Source: Hypoxylon rubiginosum (taxonomy: Eukaryota; Ascomycota; Sordariomycetes; Xylariales; Hypoxylaceae). Taken from it: a stretch of 64,000 bases of DNA. Of the stretch, positions 15,301-28,397 are shown piece by piece (position 1 is the first letter of the stretch; each line of letters opens with the position of its first letter). The notes below the pieces were generated by a model that did not search any database, was not told where the DNA came from, and was given only the letters and a program-made list of their open reading frames with translations. The translations under genes were made by a program, and so were the position numbers. The stretch spans positions 248,001 through 312,000 of the forward strand of contig CADCXA010000062.1 of NCBI GenBank assembly GCA_902806565.1, read 5' to 3'.

Positions 15301-18300
15301 TTTTTTTTAATAGTTTATTAGTTTATAAATAATATATTATAAAAAAAAGTTAATGAATTTTAAGTAAAATAAAAAATATTTTTTATAAATTTAAAACAAA
15401 TTTACGGTTTTTATTAAAAATAATTTATAATAGTAATTTTTAATTTATATATTTTAATATTTTAAGTAATATTATTATTTATTTTTTTACCGTATAAATA
15501 ACGCTTTTTAATATTAATAACGTTTTTTTATTAAATTTATAAAAAACCGTTATAAAACAATTAAAAATTTCTTATTTTAAAATAAACTAAAATATATTTT
15601 TTAATTTTACTTTTAGTATATTTATAATTAAGTTTAAAATAATAATATAATATAATATTAAAAAGGTTTTAATTAATATTAAATTATTTAACATTAAGTT
15701 TTTATTTTATTAATTCTTTTTATATATTTATAATATTATATAAACTTTTTAACATATTAATATTTATAAAAAAAATAAATATCTTAAAGATTATTTATTA
15801 TTTTATTTTTATTAAAATAATATTTCTTATTATAAATAAGTTTTAATATTAATTATATATAACTTTAAAATATATAAAATCCTTTATTTTTATTAAAATT
15901 TATATAATATAAAAGCTTTTTTTATAAAATAAATAAAAATAAAACTATAAATTCCTTATTATTATTTTTAAAACTATTATTTATCTTATTATTTTTTATT
16001 AAATTAAACACAGGTTTATTTTTATTTCTTTACTTTTTAAGGATTTTATAAATTATATTATATTTATAATTTTCCACGTATTTTTTAATGATTTTAACTT
16101 AAAATTTATCTTTAATTATTATAATTATTATAACTTTATTTAACTTATTATTTATTATATAATACTATATATTAAAATCTTTTTAAATGTTATTAAATTT
16201 ATTAATAAAATCTATAAAAACTATTTCTTTTAATTTAATAAATATAAAAAGTTAAAATAAAACGTTTAATATTACGTTTAATAGTTTTAAAATGTAAAAT
16301 ATTTATAGTTTAAATTAAAACAAATAATTTATTATATTTATTAATTTAAATTTTATTTTATTTAAATTTAAAATATTTATTAATATATAAATTATTATTT
16401 CTTTTATTACTATATAATTAATAAATATTATAATTAACTTTTTATTAAATTAAATAAGTTTTTTTAACTTTTTATAAACTTATATTATAATAATTATTTT
16501 AGTTTTTATTAATTTATATTTCTTTTTTTTAAATAAAGTTATTTTAAATATAAATAATAAAAATAATATTTTTATAATTAAAACTTTTTTTTTAATATAA
16601 AAAACTTATTTTATTTATTTTTAAACTAAAACATTATAAACTTTTATACCTTAAAATAAATATTAATTTTAAAAAATAAAGGTTTATTTATATTATAATA
16701 ATATATTATATATTATATATAAAAATATTATTATAATTATTTAAAAACTTTTAATTTTTTAATAGTAAATTTAAAAGTTATTTTAAATGTTTATAGTTAA
16801 TATATTTATTTAAATATTTTAATAAATAATATCTTTTTATTTTTTATTTTTATAAATAAAGTTATTTTTTTTTATTATAAAAATTTAACTTTTATTTTAA
16901 ATTATACGATTTTTTTTCACAGTTATTTTATTATTTTAAAGTAAATTTTAAACTAGTTTAAAATATATAAAAATTTAAGTTTTTTAAAAATATTAATTTA
17001 ATTATTAATTTTTAAAACCTTTTTATTATTTATATTATATTTTAATAATTTAACTAATAAATAAGTTATAAATAATTTTAAAAAACTTATATAAATTTAG
17101 TTTTTATTTAAAAAATTAAAAACTATAACAATATATTATAAATACTTTTTTATAATTTTATTAAAAATAATAATATTATTTATATAAACGTAAATAAACT
17201 TTTTATAAAAAAAAAAGTCGGTTTATAAAACGTTATTTAAAAATAAAAATTTTTTAAAAACCTATTAAAATAATATTAAAACTTTTTAAACTTTTATAAT
17301 TAATTATTATTATTTTATTTTTATAATTTATTTTTATAAATAACTAAAAAAAAAAAACGAATATATTTATAAAAATAAAAAATTTTATTTTAATTTAATA
17401 AAAAATAAATATTTAAAACCATTATTTAATTTAAAAGTTTTAAATTTACTATTAATTTATTTTTAATTTTACCTTTTATTTTTTATTATATAATAAATAT
17501 AAGGTAAGTTATAAATATAAATTTTATTTTAAAGTTTATTTTATTTTAAATAGAAATATTAAAATTAATCTTAACTTTATAATCTTATATGAAATTAATA
17601 TTTATAAATATTTTTAAATTTAATTTATTAATAATATTAACTTTAACCGGAAAATAACTATTAATATATTTATTATTTATTAAACTTTTAATATAAAAAT
17701 TAAATTTAATTTATATATTAATAAAAGATTTAAACTTAACTTTTTTTAATAAAATTAAATCTATTTAAAACAAATATAAGTTTTTTATTTAATTAGTAAC
17801 TTATTTATAATTAATAAAAATAAATAAACTATTTATATTTAAATATATTAAATTAGTTATATTATTAATATTTATTTTAATATTAACCTTTAAATAAAAA
17901 GTTTTTTAATAAATTTTATTTTTTATTTTTAGTATAAAATTTATTTTTATAACTTATTTATTTTATAAATTAAAATTTATAAAGTTATTAATTAAACGTA
18001 TAAATATAAAATATATTATTATAATATATTTAAATAAGTTTAAATTTTTTATATATAACTATTATATTTATATATTAATAATATTTTTTTAAAATTAAAA
18101 AATAACTAATAAGTTATATAAATATATATAAGTTAATTTATATTTATAAAATAAATAAATTTAACTTATTTAAGCGTTGTTTTTTTTTTATAATAATTAT
18201 TATATTAATTTTTTCAATATTATATTTTACATATATTAAATTATTTATAAAATTAATAAAAAAATTAAAACTATTGTTAGGTTTTATTATTTTTATAGGG

Positions 18301-20455
18301 TATATTTAAAAAAAAGATTTAATATTTTTTTAATTATTATTAAGCTTTATTCTACTGTTATTATAATAAATATATTTTTTTTAAATTAATTATATACTTT
18401 TTTTATTATTTGAATTTTTATATTAATATATTATAATTTTATTAATATATAATTATATTTTATTAATTTATTTTTATAGTTTATTAAACTATTAATATTA
18501 ATTTTAATATTTACTGTTTTTTTTAAAAAGCTACGTGTTTTTTTTAAAAGGTTAATTAAACGGATTTTTAAGTTATAATTTAAAATTATAACTTCTTTTT
18601 TTAAACTTAAAATTATTTTTTTTAAAAAAGCCGAAATTATTTTAAAGGTAAAATAACCGGTTTTATTAATTAAAACTACGTATATTATATTAATTACTTT
18701 AAAAAAATAATTATATATAATTATTCCCGTTTTAATATTATATATTATTAAGATATAACTAATTTATTTTTATAAATAAATTATTATTTTTATTATTATT
18801 TTATATAATTATTTATTATTATAATAAAAATATAAATAAACTTTTTTTAAAGTATTATTTTTTTTTAATAAAGTTTAAATATTTAAATACCTTAATAATA
18901 TTATTTAACTTTTTTAAAAGTTTTTATAAATTTAAAAATTATATTTTATATAATTATATTAATAATTAAAACTTTATAATATTTTTTATATTTTTAATAT
19001 ATATTTTTTTATAAGCTTGTTTATATAAATATTTTTTATAATATAAAAGTTTTTTATTATTTATTTTTATATTTTAATAAGCTTAATATTAAATTTTTTA
19101 GTAATTACGTTAAATAAAATTATATAAAATATAAAATATTTAGTTTTTTTTTATTTAAAAAAAGCTTGATTTTATTAATTTAAAGCTTTTTTTTTAAATA
19201 ATTTATAAATATTATTACGTATTACTAGCGTTTTTTTAATATTATATTTTATTTATTTTTTAACTTAGCTTTTTTATTTATATATATTTATATATAATTA
19301 AAACTTATTATGAATAAAAACTTTATTAATATTTTTTTTAATATCTTTTAAAAAATTAAACTAAAATATTTTAATATTAATTAGTTTATTTTTATTAATA
19401 ATAATAAATAATATAATAAATTAGTTTTTTAAATATTTTTTAACTTTTTTATTATTTTATTTTAAAAATTTATATAACTAAAAATTCATTTTAATTTATA
19501 TATTTTAACTTAGTAAAAAACCTATTAATTTATTACTTTATAATTTTAAGTTTTTTATAAAGTTAATATTAAGTTTTTTAATAAGGTTATTAATTTATAT
19601 AATATTTTATTTTAAAACCGTAAATTTATTATTAAAATATTTATTTTATTAAATAAAAATAGCTTAATGTTTTAATATAATCACTAAAAATATTAATAAA
19701 TTAAACTTTTTTTTTTATTTAAAATTATATTTAATTTATATTTACCGAAACCTTAAATATTATTTAAATTCTTAAAATTATTCGCCGGTATATTTATTAA
19801 CATAGTTTAATTTATATATAAAAAGGTTTTTAATTTTATTAATTTTATAGTTTTAATTTTTAAAGTTTAATTAATTTTTAACTATTTAATAATTTTTAAC
19901 TATTTTATTTTTCTTTTGTTTTTAATAAATTACTTAGTTTTATTAAAAACGTTATAAAAAGTTATAAAATTTAATATTTAAATTACTAGATAACTTTAAA
20001 TTAAATTCTTAAAATAGTTAAAAATAATATTATTAATAATAATAATTTTAACGAAATTTTAAATAATAAACTTATTTTTATATTTTATTTAAGCTTTTTT
20101 TTAGTTATTAATCTTTTTTATAATATATTAATTAACTTTATAAATTAATTATAAAATTTTAATATTTATTTAATAAAAATAATATTAAAATTTTAAAGGT
20201 TATTTATATCTTATTTATAATTATTATTATAAATAGTAAAATTATTAATAAATTATTTACTATAAAACCTTTTTTAATTTTTTATATAAAACTAATAATA
20301 ACTATTTATTTTTTATATTTTTACCGCTTAAAATTAAGTGAAAAAAAAATATATAAAACGCAACATTATTTTATATATTATAAATAAACTTTATAAATAA
20401 TATTATTATAATATCACTTTTATAAAATAACTAGTTTAATTTAAATAAAAAACAT

Positions 20456-20618
20456 TAAATATTACAGTTTATTATAATTAAATAAAAATTAACATTAAAT
20501 ATAAATATTATATTAAATATATTTTAAAATTAAATTTAAAGTAAAAAAAATAATTATAAAGTTATAATAAATAATATAACCTTATAAATTAAACTGTAAA
20601 AATTATAATCTTAAAATA
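20456..20618 (+). repeat. Direct repeat, right copy (possible LTR)
   Basis: Right member of the 163-bp pair. Its ends retain a perfect 9-base inverted repeat (TTACAGTTT and AAACTGTAA), which argues for a genuine element boundary rather than chance similarity of A/T-rich DNA. Confidence 0.6.
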
Positions 20619-23600
20619 TTTTATACTTTTTTTAATAATATTATATTATATATAAAAAAGATTTTATAAAAAGAAATATTAATATTTAAAATTAATATAA
20701 AAAATATAATTTGTTTTTTTTAAAATTAAAAAAAATATAAAAATACTAGATATTTTTATAATATTAAAACTTAATTATTTTTAATTAATAAAAAACGATA
20801 TTAATATTATTAAAATAAAATTAAATAAATTATATATTTATTTTTTATAATTATAAATAATAATATTAAAATATAAAAAAATAATTTAATTTAATTATAT
20901 AACGTAAAATTATAAAAAATAACCGGTAAATTAAATTAATAATTTATTAATTATTAAGTAATTAATAATATATATAATAAATAAAAAAAATATTAATTAT
21001 TTTAAAATAATTAACTTATAAAAAAAAATAATAAATTTATAATAACATGTTATTTAAAAAACTAAACATTAAATTATTAATTAATAAAAATTATAATTAA
21101 CTTTAATTTTAATTTAATATAAATTTAATATAATAAAATATTAATTATTTAAAAAACTTATAATAAAAATAACTTATTAATATTAATTTAATTCTTTAAA
21201 AATTAAATAAAATTAACATTAAAAAAGTTATTAAATTTAATAATAATAATTAACTTATAAATAATAAATTTTAATTATATTATTTTCTTAATAATATTAA
21301 TAAAATAAGGAAAAATAAAGTTATAAAAATAATTATAAAAATACTTTAAAATAAAAAAGCTTTAAATAAAATAAAAATAATTATTATTTTAAAATATATA
21401 AACGTTTTTTTTAATAATATTATAATTTATTTAACGGTTAAATTAACATTAAATAATCGGTTTAAATTATTTAAAAAAAAAAAAACTATAATATTAAAAA
21501 ATATTAATATCTTTATTATAAATAAATATAATATATTATTTAGTAAAAACTTTTAATAAATTCATTTTTAATTTTAATATATATATAACTAACTTAATAA
21601 AAACTTTAATAAAGTTTTAATTATTATATTTTTTAAAAACTTTATATAATTTAAATTAATTAATGGTTTTTTACTATTTTATAAAGAAAAATCTATTAAT
21701 AAAAAAATATTAAAAATATTAAAAAACTTATTTAATATTAAAATAATAAATAAATATTATTTTAATTATTAATTTTAAAGAAATTTATATTAATAATTAT
21801 TTTAATTTAATAAATAAAAACATAAAACTTAAAATATATAGTATTATTAAAATGTTTAAAAAATAATAAATAAATTAATAAAAATATATATTTATTTAAT
21901 TTAAAATTAATATAATTAAAAGATATTATTTTTAATAATAATATAAAAATTATTATATTATTAAATAATATATAATATTTTATTAACTTATAAGTTATAA
22001 TAATTTTCATAAAATAATAAAATTAAATAATTTATATTTTCTTTTTTATTATAAATTAAAATTTTCTAATAAAACTATTATTTTATAAAAAACTTTTAAA
22101 ATAATAAATTTATTAAATATAAAAATACCAACGTATTTTATGTTTATAAAAAAAATATTAGTATTTTTAATAAAAAACTTTTATTAAAAATTAAAAATAA
22201 TAAATAATATAAAATATATAATTAAATCTTTTTTATTAAATATTAATATAATTATTTAACCAATTAAATTAAATATTTTAGTATTTATAAAATCACTTAA
22301 AATAATTTTTAAATTATTTAAAACCATAGAAAATTTTTATTTAAATAACTTAAAAAAAAAACTTCTTTTAATTTTCTTAAAAATAATTAATATTATAAAT
22401 ATAATATTAATAATAATAAATAATAAACTATTTAATTAAATAAACTTTATATTAATATTAACTTTTATTATAATAAATTATAAAATTTAAAAATAAATAT
22501 TATAAAAAGTATATTTTAATTTAATAAAAAAATAATTAATAATTAAAAAAACTAATTTTATATTTATATATATTTAGTTATTATAAATTATAAAATTTAA
22601 TAATATTTATTTATTATTACTAATAAATTTAAAGTAATATATAAAATTATATTTATTTATAAAAATAAAACTAAAAATAAAATATTTAAATAAATTAAAT
22701 AAAGAAACCGTAAAAATATACTATAAAAATAAATAAAAGAAATATAAATATTTTAATTAAATAAAAATATTTAATTTTAACTAAAAATAAAAACTTAATA
22801 TTATTATTTTACTTAAAAAATAAACATATTTAAAAAGTTTTTATAAATTAAATAACACTTGAAGATAATATTATATAAATTTATAATAAAAAAGATTATT
22901 TATTTACTATTTTTTTATTTTAAAAATAATTTTATTAAATTTAATTTATATATAATATAAATAAATTCATTTTATATAAATATTTATTTAATTGTAAAAT
23001 AAAAATAAAAATAAATATAAAATAATAATAAAAATAATTAATATATTATATAATTATATAATAAATAAAAATAATTTATTTTTTTAAAAAATTATATATA
23101 AATATTAAATTAAAAATAATATAAATAACTTTAATAAAAAAAGTTATAATATAATATATTAAACTTATTAAAGTTATAAATAATATAAATAATTTAATAT
23201 TAAAATTTTAATATATAAATAAAATAATATATATATTATATAATTTATATTATTATATTTAAATATTATAAAAATAAAACTTTTTTAATAAAATAAAAAG
23301 AATTATTAAAACCAAATATAAAAACAATTTAAAAAATATATATATTTAATATTAATATTATTAAATAACATTTTTTTTATAATAGTTTTAAAAACCTATA
23401 AATATTATTATTTATTAATATTTATATTAAAAACTTAAATTATATTTTTTTATTATTTATTTATTTATATAAACTATATAAACTATTATAATTAATATAT
23501 TAAATATTTTAATATAATTATAATAAAAAAATATTAAAATAAAATCTAAATTTTATATTTATTTTATTTTTATTATTAATAATTTTTAAATATTAATATT

Positions 23601-24542
23601 AATAAATATATTATTTAATTTAAAATAAAAATAATATATATAATTTAAACTTTTAAAACTTATTATTTTTATTTTAAAGATATTATTTAAATAAATAATA
23701 ATCTCGTTATATAAACTTTAAATATAATTTTAAAAAAAACTATAATATATAATTTAATTATATATTTAAAAATATTATTTTAAAATATATAATAATAAAT
23801 ATAATTATAATAATAAATTTTAAATATTAAATAAAAATTTAATTAAATAACTTTTTAAACTAAAAAATAATTAATTTTATAATTTAAGTTTTTTATTTTA
23901 ATAATAAACTTAATATAATTTTAATTTAATTTATTAATTATTTTTCTTTTAAATATATTTATATAATTTTAAATTTATTTTTATTTTAATTTATTTAATA
24001 TAATATTTAAATGTTATTTAATTATAAAATATTTATTAAATTATAACTTTTATTAAATATTTATTATTTTTACGTTTATATATTTTTTAATTATTAAATT
24101 TAATTAAAATATAAATAAATAATTAATAATAATATAAATAAAATTAATATTATATAAAAATATTTTATTTATTATATTAATTATATTTATAAATAATTAA
24201 ATAAAAAATATATTTATAAAATAAAATATATAACTTATATTTTAAAAAAACTATTATTTATTTATATTATAATATTAAAAGAAAATTTTAAACTTATAAA
24301 AATTTTATATTAAATAAAATATTTAAATAAAAATAATAATTTAAAGATTTTAAAATTTAACTTTTATAAAAATAATAATTAAATTAATAATATTATTATA
24401 AATTTATTTAAATATAAGTTATAATTATAGCTAATAAAAAGTGTGGCGTAAAAAATAATAAAACCAATTAAAACTCTTAAAACTCAAGCTTTTATATTTA
24501 CCTAAAGGGAGGGGGGGATATCGATTTTTCATAACATCTTAA

Positions 24543-25699
24543 CAGGCGATTATAACCTCACTCCATATTGCGGCCATTTTTGGCGATGAAGTTATAACTC
24601 GATGCTTACTTGAGGACGGCTATGATCTTAACATCTTTAAGGAAGTAATGAGAAGGTCTCTGTTTCAGACTGTTGCGCACAGCATGCGTTCAACCGTCGA
24701 GCTACTGTTAGATTACGGAGCTCGTATTGAGCTAGCAGACCCTGGTGGCATCAACGCTCTCCATGCCGCACTGCACCAAGATACAACGGACATGCTCGAG
24801 CTCCTTTTGCAACGTGGTGGTGATTGCATTTATCAGGACCTCAATTCCCTAACACTCCTATTTCGCGCCGTCATAGACAAAAAAATAGAAGCAGCCCGTA
24901 TGCTGCTCAAGTACAACGCCGATCCGAACATACCCGACAGTACTGGGTTCTCGCCTCTATTCCAATGTTTCGCGACCCGAGATATTCCATTTGTGAAGCT
25001 CTTGCTTGAGAACGGCGCTGATCCGAATGCCATGGTCGGGATGAAGCAGACAACCTCAGTGCTACCATCTGAGTCAACTACTAGTACTGGCAACAATAAC
25101 ACAAATAGGCCTCCTATTCAACACGAGTTCACCTGTGTTCCCGTGAGGCTTCAATCTCAGGAAGCAGATATGAGCCACAGTCCGATTTCCTATGCTGTGC
25201 GGCAAGGAGATGAGGATTTATTAAAGCTATTACTTTCGGCGTGCGAGAACATCACGTGGAAAGATCGGCGTTCGACGAAGGTCTTCTGCACTTTGCAGTT
25301 CGCCTTGGAAACAACCGGATCATAGGCATGCTCCTAGAAGGAGGGCCCGAGATTCTGCGAAATTCGACTAATAGCTTGGGGAAAACACCACTCCATATAG
25401 CAGCAGAACTCGGTAATATGGAGGCTGCCAGTGTGTTGGTTAATTCCGGAGGTCAGGTCGATCATCGAGAACGATTTAGATTGACTCCCCTTACTGAGGC
25501 ACTTTGGAGTGGGCAGCTTGGAATGGCAAGGCTATTGTTAGATTACGGGGCTGATCGGTCTATTTCTGACGAGTTCATATATGGCATGTTTGACGGCATG
25601 CCTATCATAATGCATGTTGGAGTAAGAAGCTCGTTTAATCACCTACACCTAGTGCTGGCGAAGCTTCCTAGACTATCTAATTTGTTAGAACCTAGATGA
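24543..25699 (+). pseudogene. Ankyrin-repeat protein relic, 5'-truncated and frameshifted
   Basis: The plus strand encodes ankyrin repeats with the usual TPLHxAA...LLxxGADxN pattern (for example TSLHIAAIFGDE, LLDYGARIEL, LLKYNADPNI, LLENGADPNA, TPLHIAAELGN, LLDYGADRSI). The frame is open from 24,543, just after a stop at 24,540-24,542, and the first repeat already lies upstream of the first ATG (24,648), so the natural N-terminus is missing. Between about 25,235 and 25,290 the repeats jump to another frame, which continues to the stop ending at 25,699. No splice signals explain the jump. I infer a decayed gene whose 5' half was lost or mutated at the RIP boundary. Ankyrin proteins of this kind are numerous in fungi and often occur with NLR or heterokaryon-incompatibility genes; no effector domain is visible here. 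Confidence 0.7.
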
Positions 25700-26150
25700 T
25701 GGCCTTAACTTTATGTCTGAATAATAAACCAGGAGCCTGGCATACGGTATAGCGAGCATACATCAGCGATAGATTGTAATAAGTCAATATTTATCTATTA
25801 CCTTAGTATAAATATTTACCTTTAATGTCCATTCTACCCTATGTATCGTAGTAATTCTGCTACTACTGGCTTCCTTGTCACATATACGTACTTAACAGTT
25901 GTTTTTGACTAAGAACTGGATATTGAATCTGATGTTTAGATGCTGTGTTTCATGACAGCGAGACCATGACTTGGGCTGGTTTGCTGTGTGCAACAAGTCC
26001 AAAGCACAATGACAAGTCACCCCTTAATCACTGTCCTCTTTGGACAACACATAGACTTCAGCGTAGGACAGATTCTCGGTAGTCCATAATACGAAAGTTT
26101 TCTCTTGTTTGGGAAATATACCTGGTTCGTTCCAACCTAAAGAACACACC
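25700..26150. other. Intergenic, no feature recognised
   Basis: Sequence of ordinary composition between the ankyrin relic and the rhodopsin-domain gene. It must contain the upstream gene's promoter, but no convincing motif stands out. Confidence 0.6.
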
Positions 26151-27452
26151 ATGGATGCAGCTTTCGTTTCAAGTTGCGTTATGTGTTTTTTCTCCCTGTT
26201 GGTCGTCGGATTGCGTATATTTTATAGAAAGCTGATGAAGGCAGGACTGGGCTGGGATGATGGACTTATCTTCGTCGCCACGGTACTGGTGGTGGCATTG
26301 CTGGCGCTTTCTATCTCGGTCCGGGGCACGCAAGTTAAAACTAGCGGCTGTCACAAAAGGTGAGGGCCGACACCACGACGCAATGCGATGATAGTATAGC
26401 TTACATTTTCATAACAGAGACATATTCTTACCCGAGAACACCCTCCTAAAGTTGTTGCTAGCCTTCAACGTCTTATACCTGGTTGCCGCCTGCTTCACCA
26501 AACTCAGCGCCTTATATCTCTACATTCGCATATTCACCCAGAAGAAAAAGTTCCAAAAGACGTGCAAGGCTTTAGTGGCCATCGTAGTAATCCTCTATAT
26601 CGCGGTGCTCATACAAGAGTTCACCGTTTCGGGGATCGCGGTCCAGCTTTGGAACAAGCAAAATGCAAGTAGCATTGTCGATAAGCGAAGGGTCGATTTA
26701 GGGACGGCCTTCTACAGTATTTTAGGTAACTCGTCCGTTAACTTAGGTACCTTATAATCCTAACCGCTAACTACCCTATAACTACCTAGGGAACGTCGTT
26801 ATTCTCATCTTACCCATACCCCTTGTGTGGAAACTGCAGATGAGCATTATGAAGAAGATCAACTTGACAGCTCTTTTCCTTTCAGGTCTCTCGTAAGTAG
26901 CTCGCTTGGATGATTCAATAAAGCTCTGAGAATATTGGCTGACTCAATAGCGTCACCGTCGTCGCGAGCTTTCGCCTCATGGCTATCGTCAGGGCGGATT
27001 ACGACAACGAGGTCGTTTCCGTAACAAGTGGCATTATGAACCTCCAAGTCCTGGAACCCGAACTTGCCATCTTCTGTCTCTGTCTCCCGGTCCTCAATCG
27101 ATTCTGGCTCGACTTGTGGGAGAAATGCTTTGGTAGAAGGAAGCAGCTGCGCCAGACGCACCAAATGAGCGGCGGGAATCCCCACGACAAAAGAGAAGGC
27201 GAAGAGGGTCATCTGCGATGGGATGAGTTTCTAAGGTCCGGCAACTACACGCCGTACAGTGCTAGTGTTGGGGTTGGCACACCGACGGCAACAGCCTCTC
27301 GTCCAGGCCGTCCCCGGCCGCGTGTACGGGGGCCGGCAGGAGATCGTGGGGAGGATCCCGGTCAAAGCGCCAGCTTACCGGAACCCCCTCCCATTAATGT
27401 GGACACAACTTGGAGCATCGCGTATGAAGCAACCGCAGCTATGCGTCTGTAA
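26151..27452 (+). CDS. Fungal rhodopsin-domain integral membrane protein (Pth11/SAT4-like)
   Basis: Four exons (26151-26359, 26418-26725, 26790-26892, 26951-27452) join into a 373-aa protein. The introns (58, 64, 58 nt) have GT/AG ends, the last two with CTAAC or CTGAC branch sites. The start at CACCATGG lies almost inside the first membrane segment. Family hallmarks are LRIFYRKLMKAGLGWDD (about residues 21-37), a TKLSALYLYIRIF helix, LPIPLVWKLQM, ASFRLMAIVRADYD and EPELAIFCLCLPVLNRF. About six to seven hydrophobic helices are followed by a Pro/Gly/Arg-rich cytoplasmic tail from about residue 260. Members of this widespread fungal family are poorly understood plasma-membrane proteins related to Pth11-type receptors; no CFEM domain is present. 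The N-terminus is short for the family, so an upstream exon could be missing. The ligand is unknown. Confidence 0.85.
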
Positions 27453-27659
27453 TATCTAATCCGGAGCTTCATGTGGTGGTTGTTACAGCTATTAGTGCTT
27501 TCAGTATATGGGTGAGACTGTACCAATAGGTTCAAATGCATTGTATTACACAATATGAATGGTTTTAGTGACTCTTCATTAGCCTGTCTGTCTCCTGACT
27601 AAGTCGTTTGAGCAATACTTCTTTGACCTAGAGAGATAAGTACCTGGGAGGTAGAGGGG

Positions 27660-27705
27660 TTAAGGGAAAAAGAAGAAAAAGAAAAAGAAGAAGAACAAAA
27701 AGAAG
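27660..27705. repeat. Purine-rich (GAA/GAAA) tract
   Basis: About 45 bases of A and G built from GAA, GAAA and GAAAA units, broken by one C. On the minus strand it gives T-runs directly after the tRNA-like sequence at 27,705-27,783, where they could stop RNA polymerase III. Confidence 0.6.
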
Positions 27706-27783
27706 TCTGACGGGAGCCAGATTCGAACTGGAGTCTCCAGTACAGTATGTTATCTGCTAACATACAATGAAGCTCCTCGCCGT
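27705..27783 (-). ncRNA. tRNA-like relic (possible SINE head)
   Basis: Read on the minus strand, AGTTCGAATCT closely matches the polymerase III B box and forms a T-arm (CCAG/CTGG). A TTAGCAGATAAC stretch upstream resembles an A box. GGCGAGG could pair imperfectly with TCCCGTC to close an acceptor-like stem, and T-runs follow. The spacing from A-like to B-like box is about 10 bases too short for a normal tRNA, and no anticodon loop with U33 can be drawn. This looks like a degenerate tRNA or tRNA-derived short element, not a working gene. Confidence 0.3.
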
Positions 27784-28397
27784 GGCTGGAATCCACAAGG
27801 TTCTTATTATGTGGTGTAGATCCAATGCATGCTTCAGGCCACTTTCCTGTTAGCAAAGTCTTAATCCCACGGCTCTAGATCATAGGGGGGCCAATAGGTC
27901 GCCAGTAGGATATTTTCGTGCGTACCGTCCATATACCGACACTCGGGTCATGCCTATAGCTATCTCTAAGAGTTAGTGCCGTAGATGGGGGTCTATAAAC
28001 CCTTACTGCCAGGTACCTAGGGAGGCAAGCAATAACTGGAAACTTCTTGAAACGCCTAGTCAATGTCGTTACTTTGAAATCAAGATCAATCTTAGAATTT
28101 GATCAATTATACACAAAAGCTTGACATCCATGCTGTTTGATATTTATAAGTGGCTAGTCGCATGATGCTCTCTTTGTTTACCGATCCAATTGACGGTTCA
28201 GTTAAAAACATTGTATAGCAAATTATCATTCGATCAAACCTCGGCAATCCAATGTCCTATATGAAGCCTTTCGTATATTCGGTCACTTGTCACGTCTTTT
28301 CCTAGTCTCGCACCCTTTCTCGCACCCTCCAGCTCAGTACGTGATCCGTTTTCTAATCCCTCTATTACCAACTGCAAGCCTTGTGCTGCTTACAGCC
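27784..28397. other. Intergenic, no feature recognised
   Basis: Ordinary sequence upstream of the RNase H-like gene. The open frame extends upstream to 28,287 but begins at TTG, so this part is probably 5' leader. Confidence 0.5.

Larger units (their letters stand above)
12162..20618. mobile_element. Possible RIP-inactivated LTR retrotransposon
   Basis: A 163-bp sequence at 12,162-12,324 recurs in the same orientation at 20,456-20,618. Similarity is roughly 85-90 percent by eye, and many differences are C/T or G/A, as RIP would cause. The second copy contains inverted ends (TTACAGTTT near 20,462 and AAACTGTAA near 20,592). The copies are about 8.3 kb apart, a normal distance between the LTRs of a Gypsy- or Copia-like element, and the DNA between them is more T-rich than its flanks. 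No reverse transcriptase, integrase or primer-binding site survives. Two independent copies of a small non-autonomous element would look the same. Confidence 0.4.
1..24440. other. RIP-degraded AT-rich block (gene-free)
   Basis: This stretch is almost entirely A and T on both strands. Stops occur in all frames every few codons and no open frame exceeds about 67 codons. Isolated G/C bases remain, often as CG, CC or CT. In ascomycetes such blocks come from repeat-induced point mutation (C to T in duplicated DNA) of transposons, and they form heterochromatin at centromeres, subtelomeres or gene-poor islands. No telomeric TTAGGG array is visible, so the chromosomal position is unknown. By eye the plus strand is A-leaning at about 9-12 kb and 20.5-24.4 kb and more T-leaning between, suggesting separate elements of different orientation. 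The change to ordinary composition occurs over about 100 bp near 24,430-24,540. Confidence 0.9.

Noticed and set aside
21807..22010. 67-codon minus-strand ORF in the AT block
   Set aside because: Same A/T-driven composition; hydrophobic only because ATT, TTT and TTA codons dominate.
1..24440. Mitochondrial DNA insertion as the source of the AT block
   Set aside because: No mitochondrial protein, rRNA or tRNA motifs; the density of stops and lack of any ORF fit RIP better.
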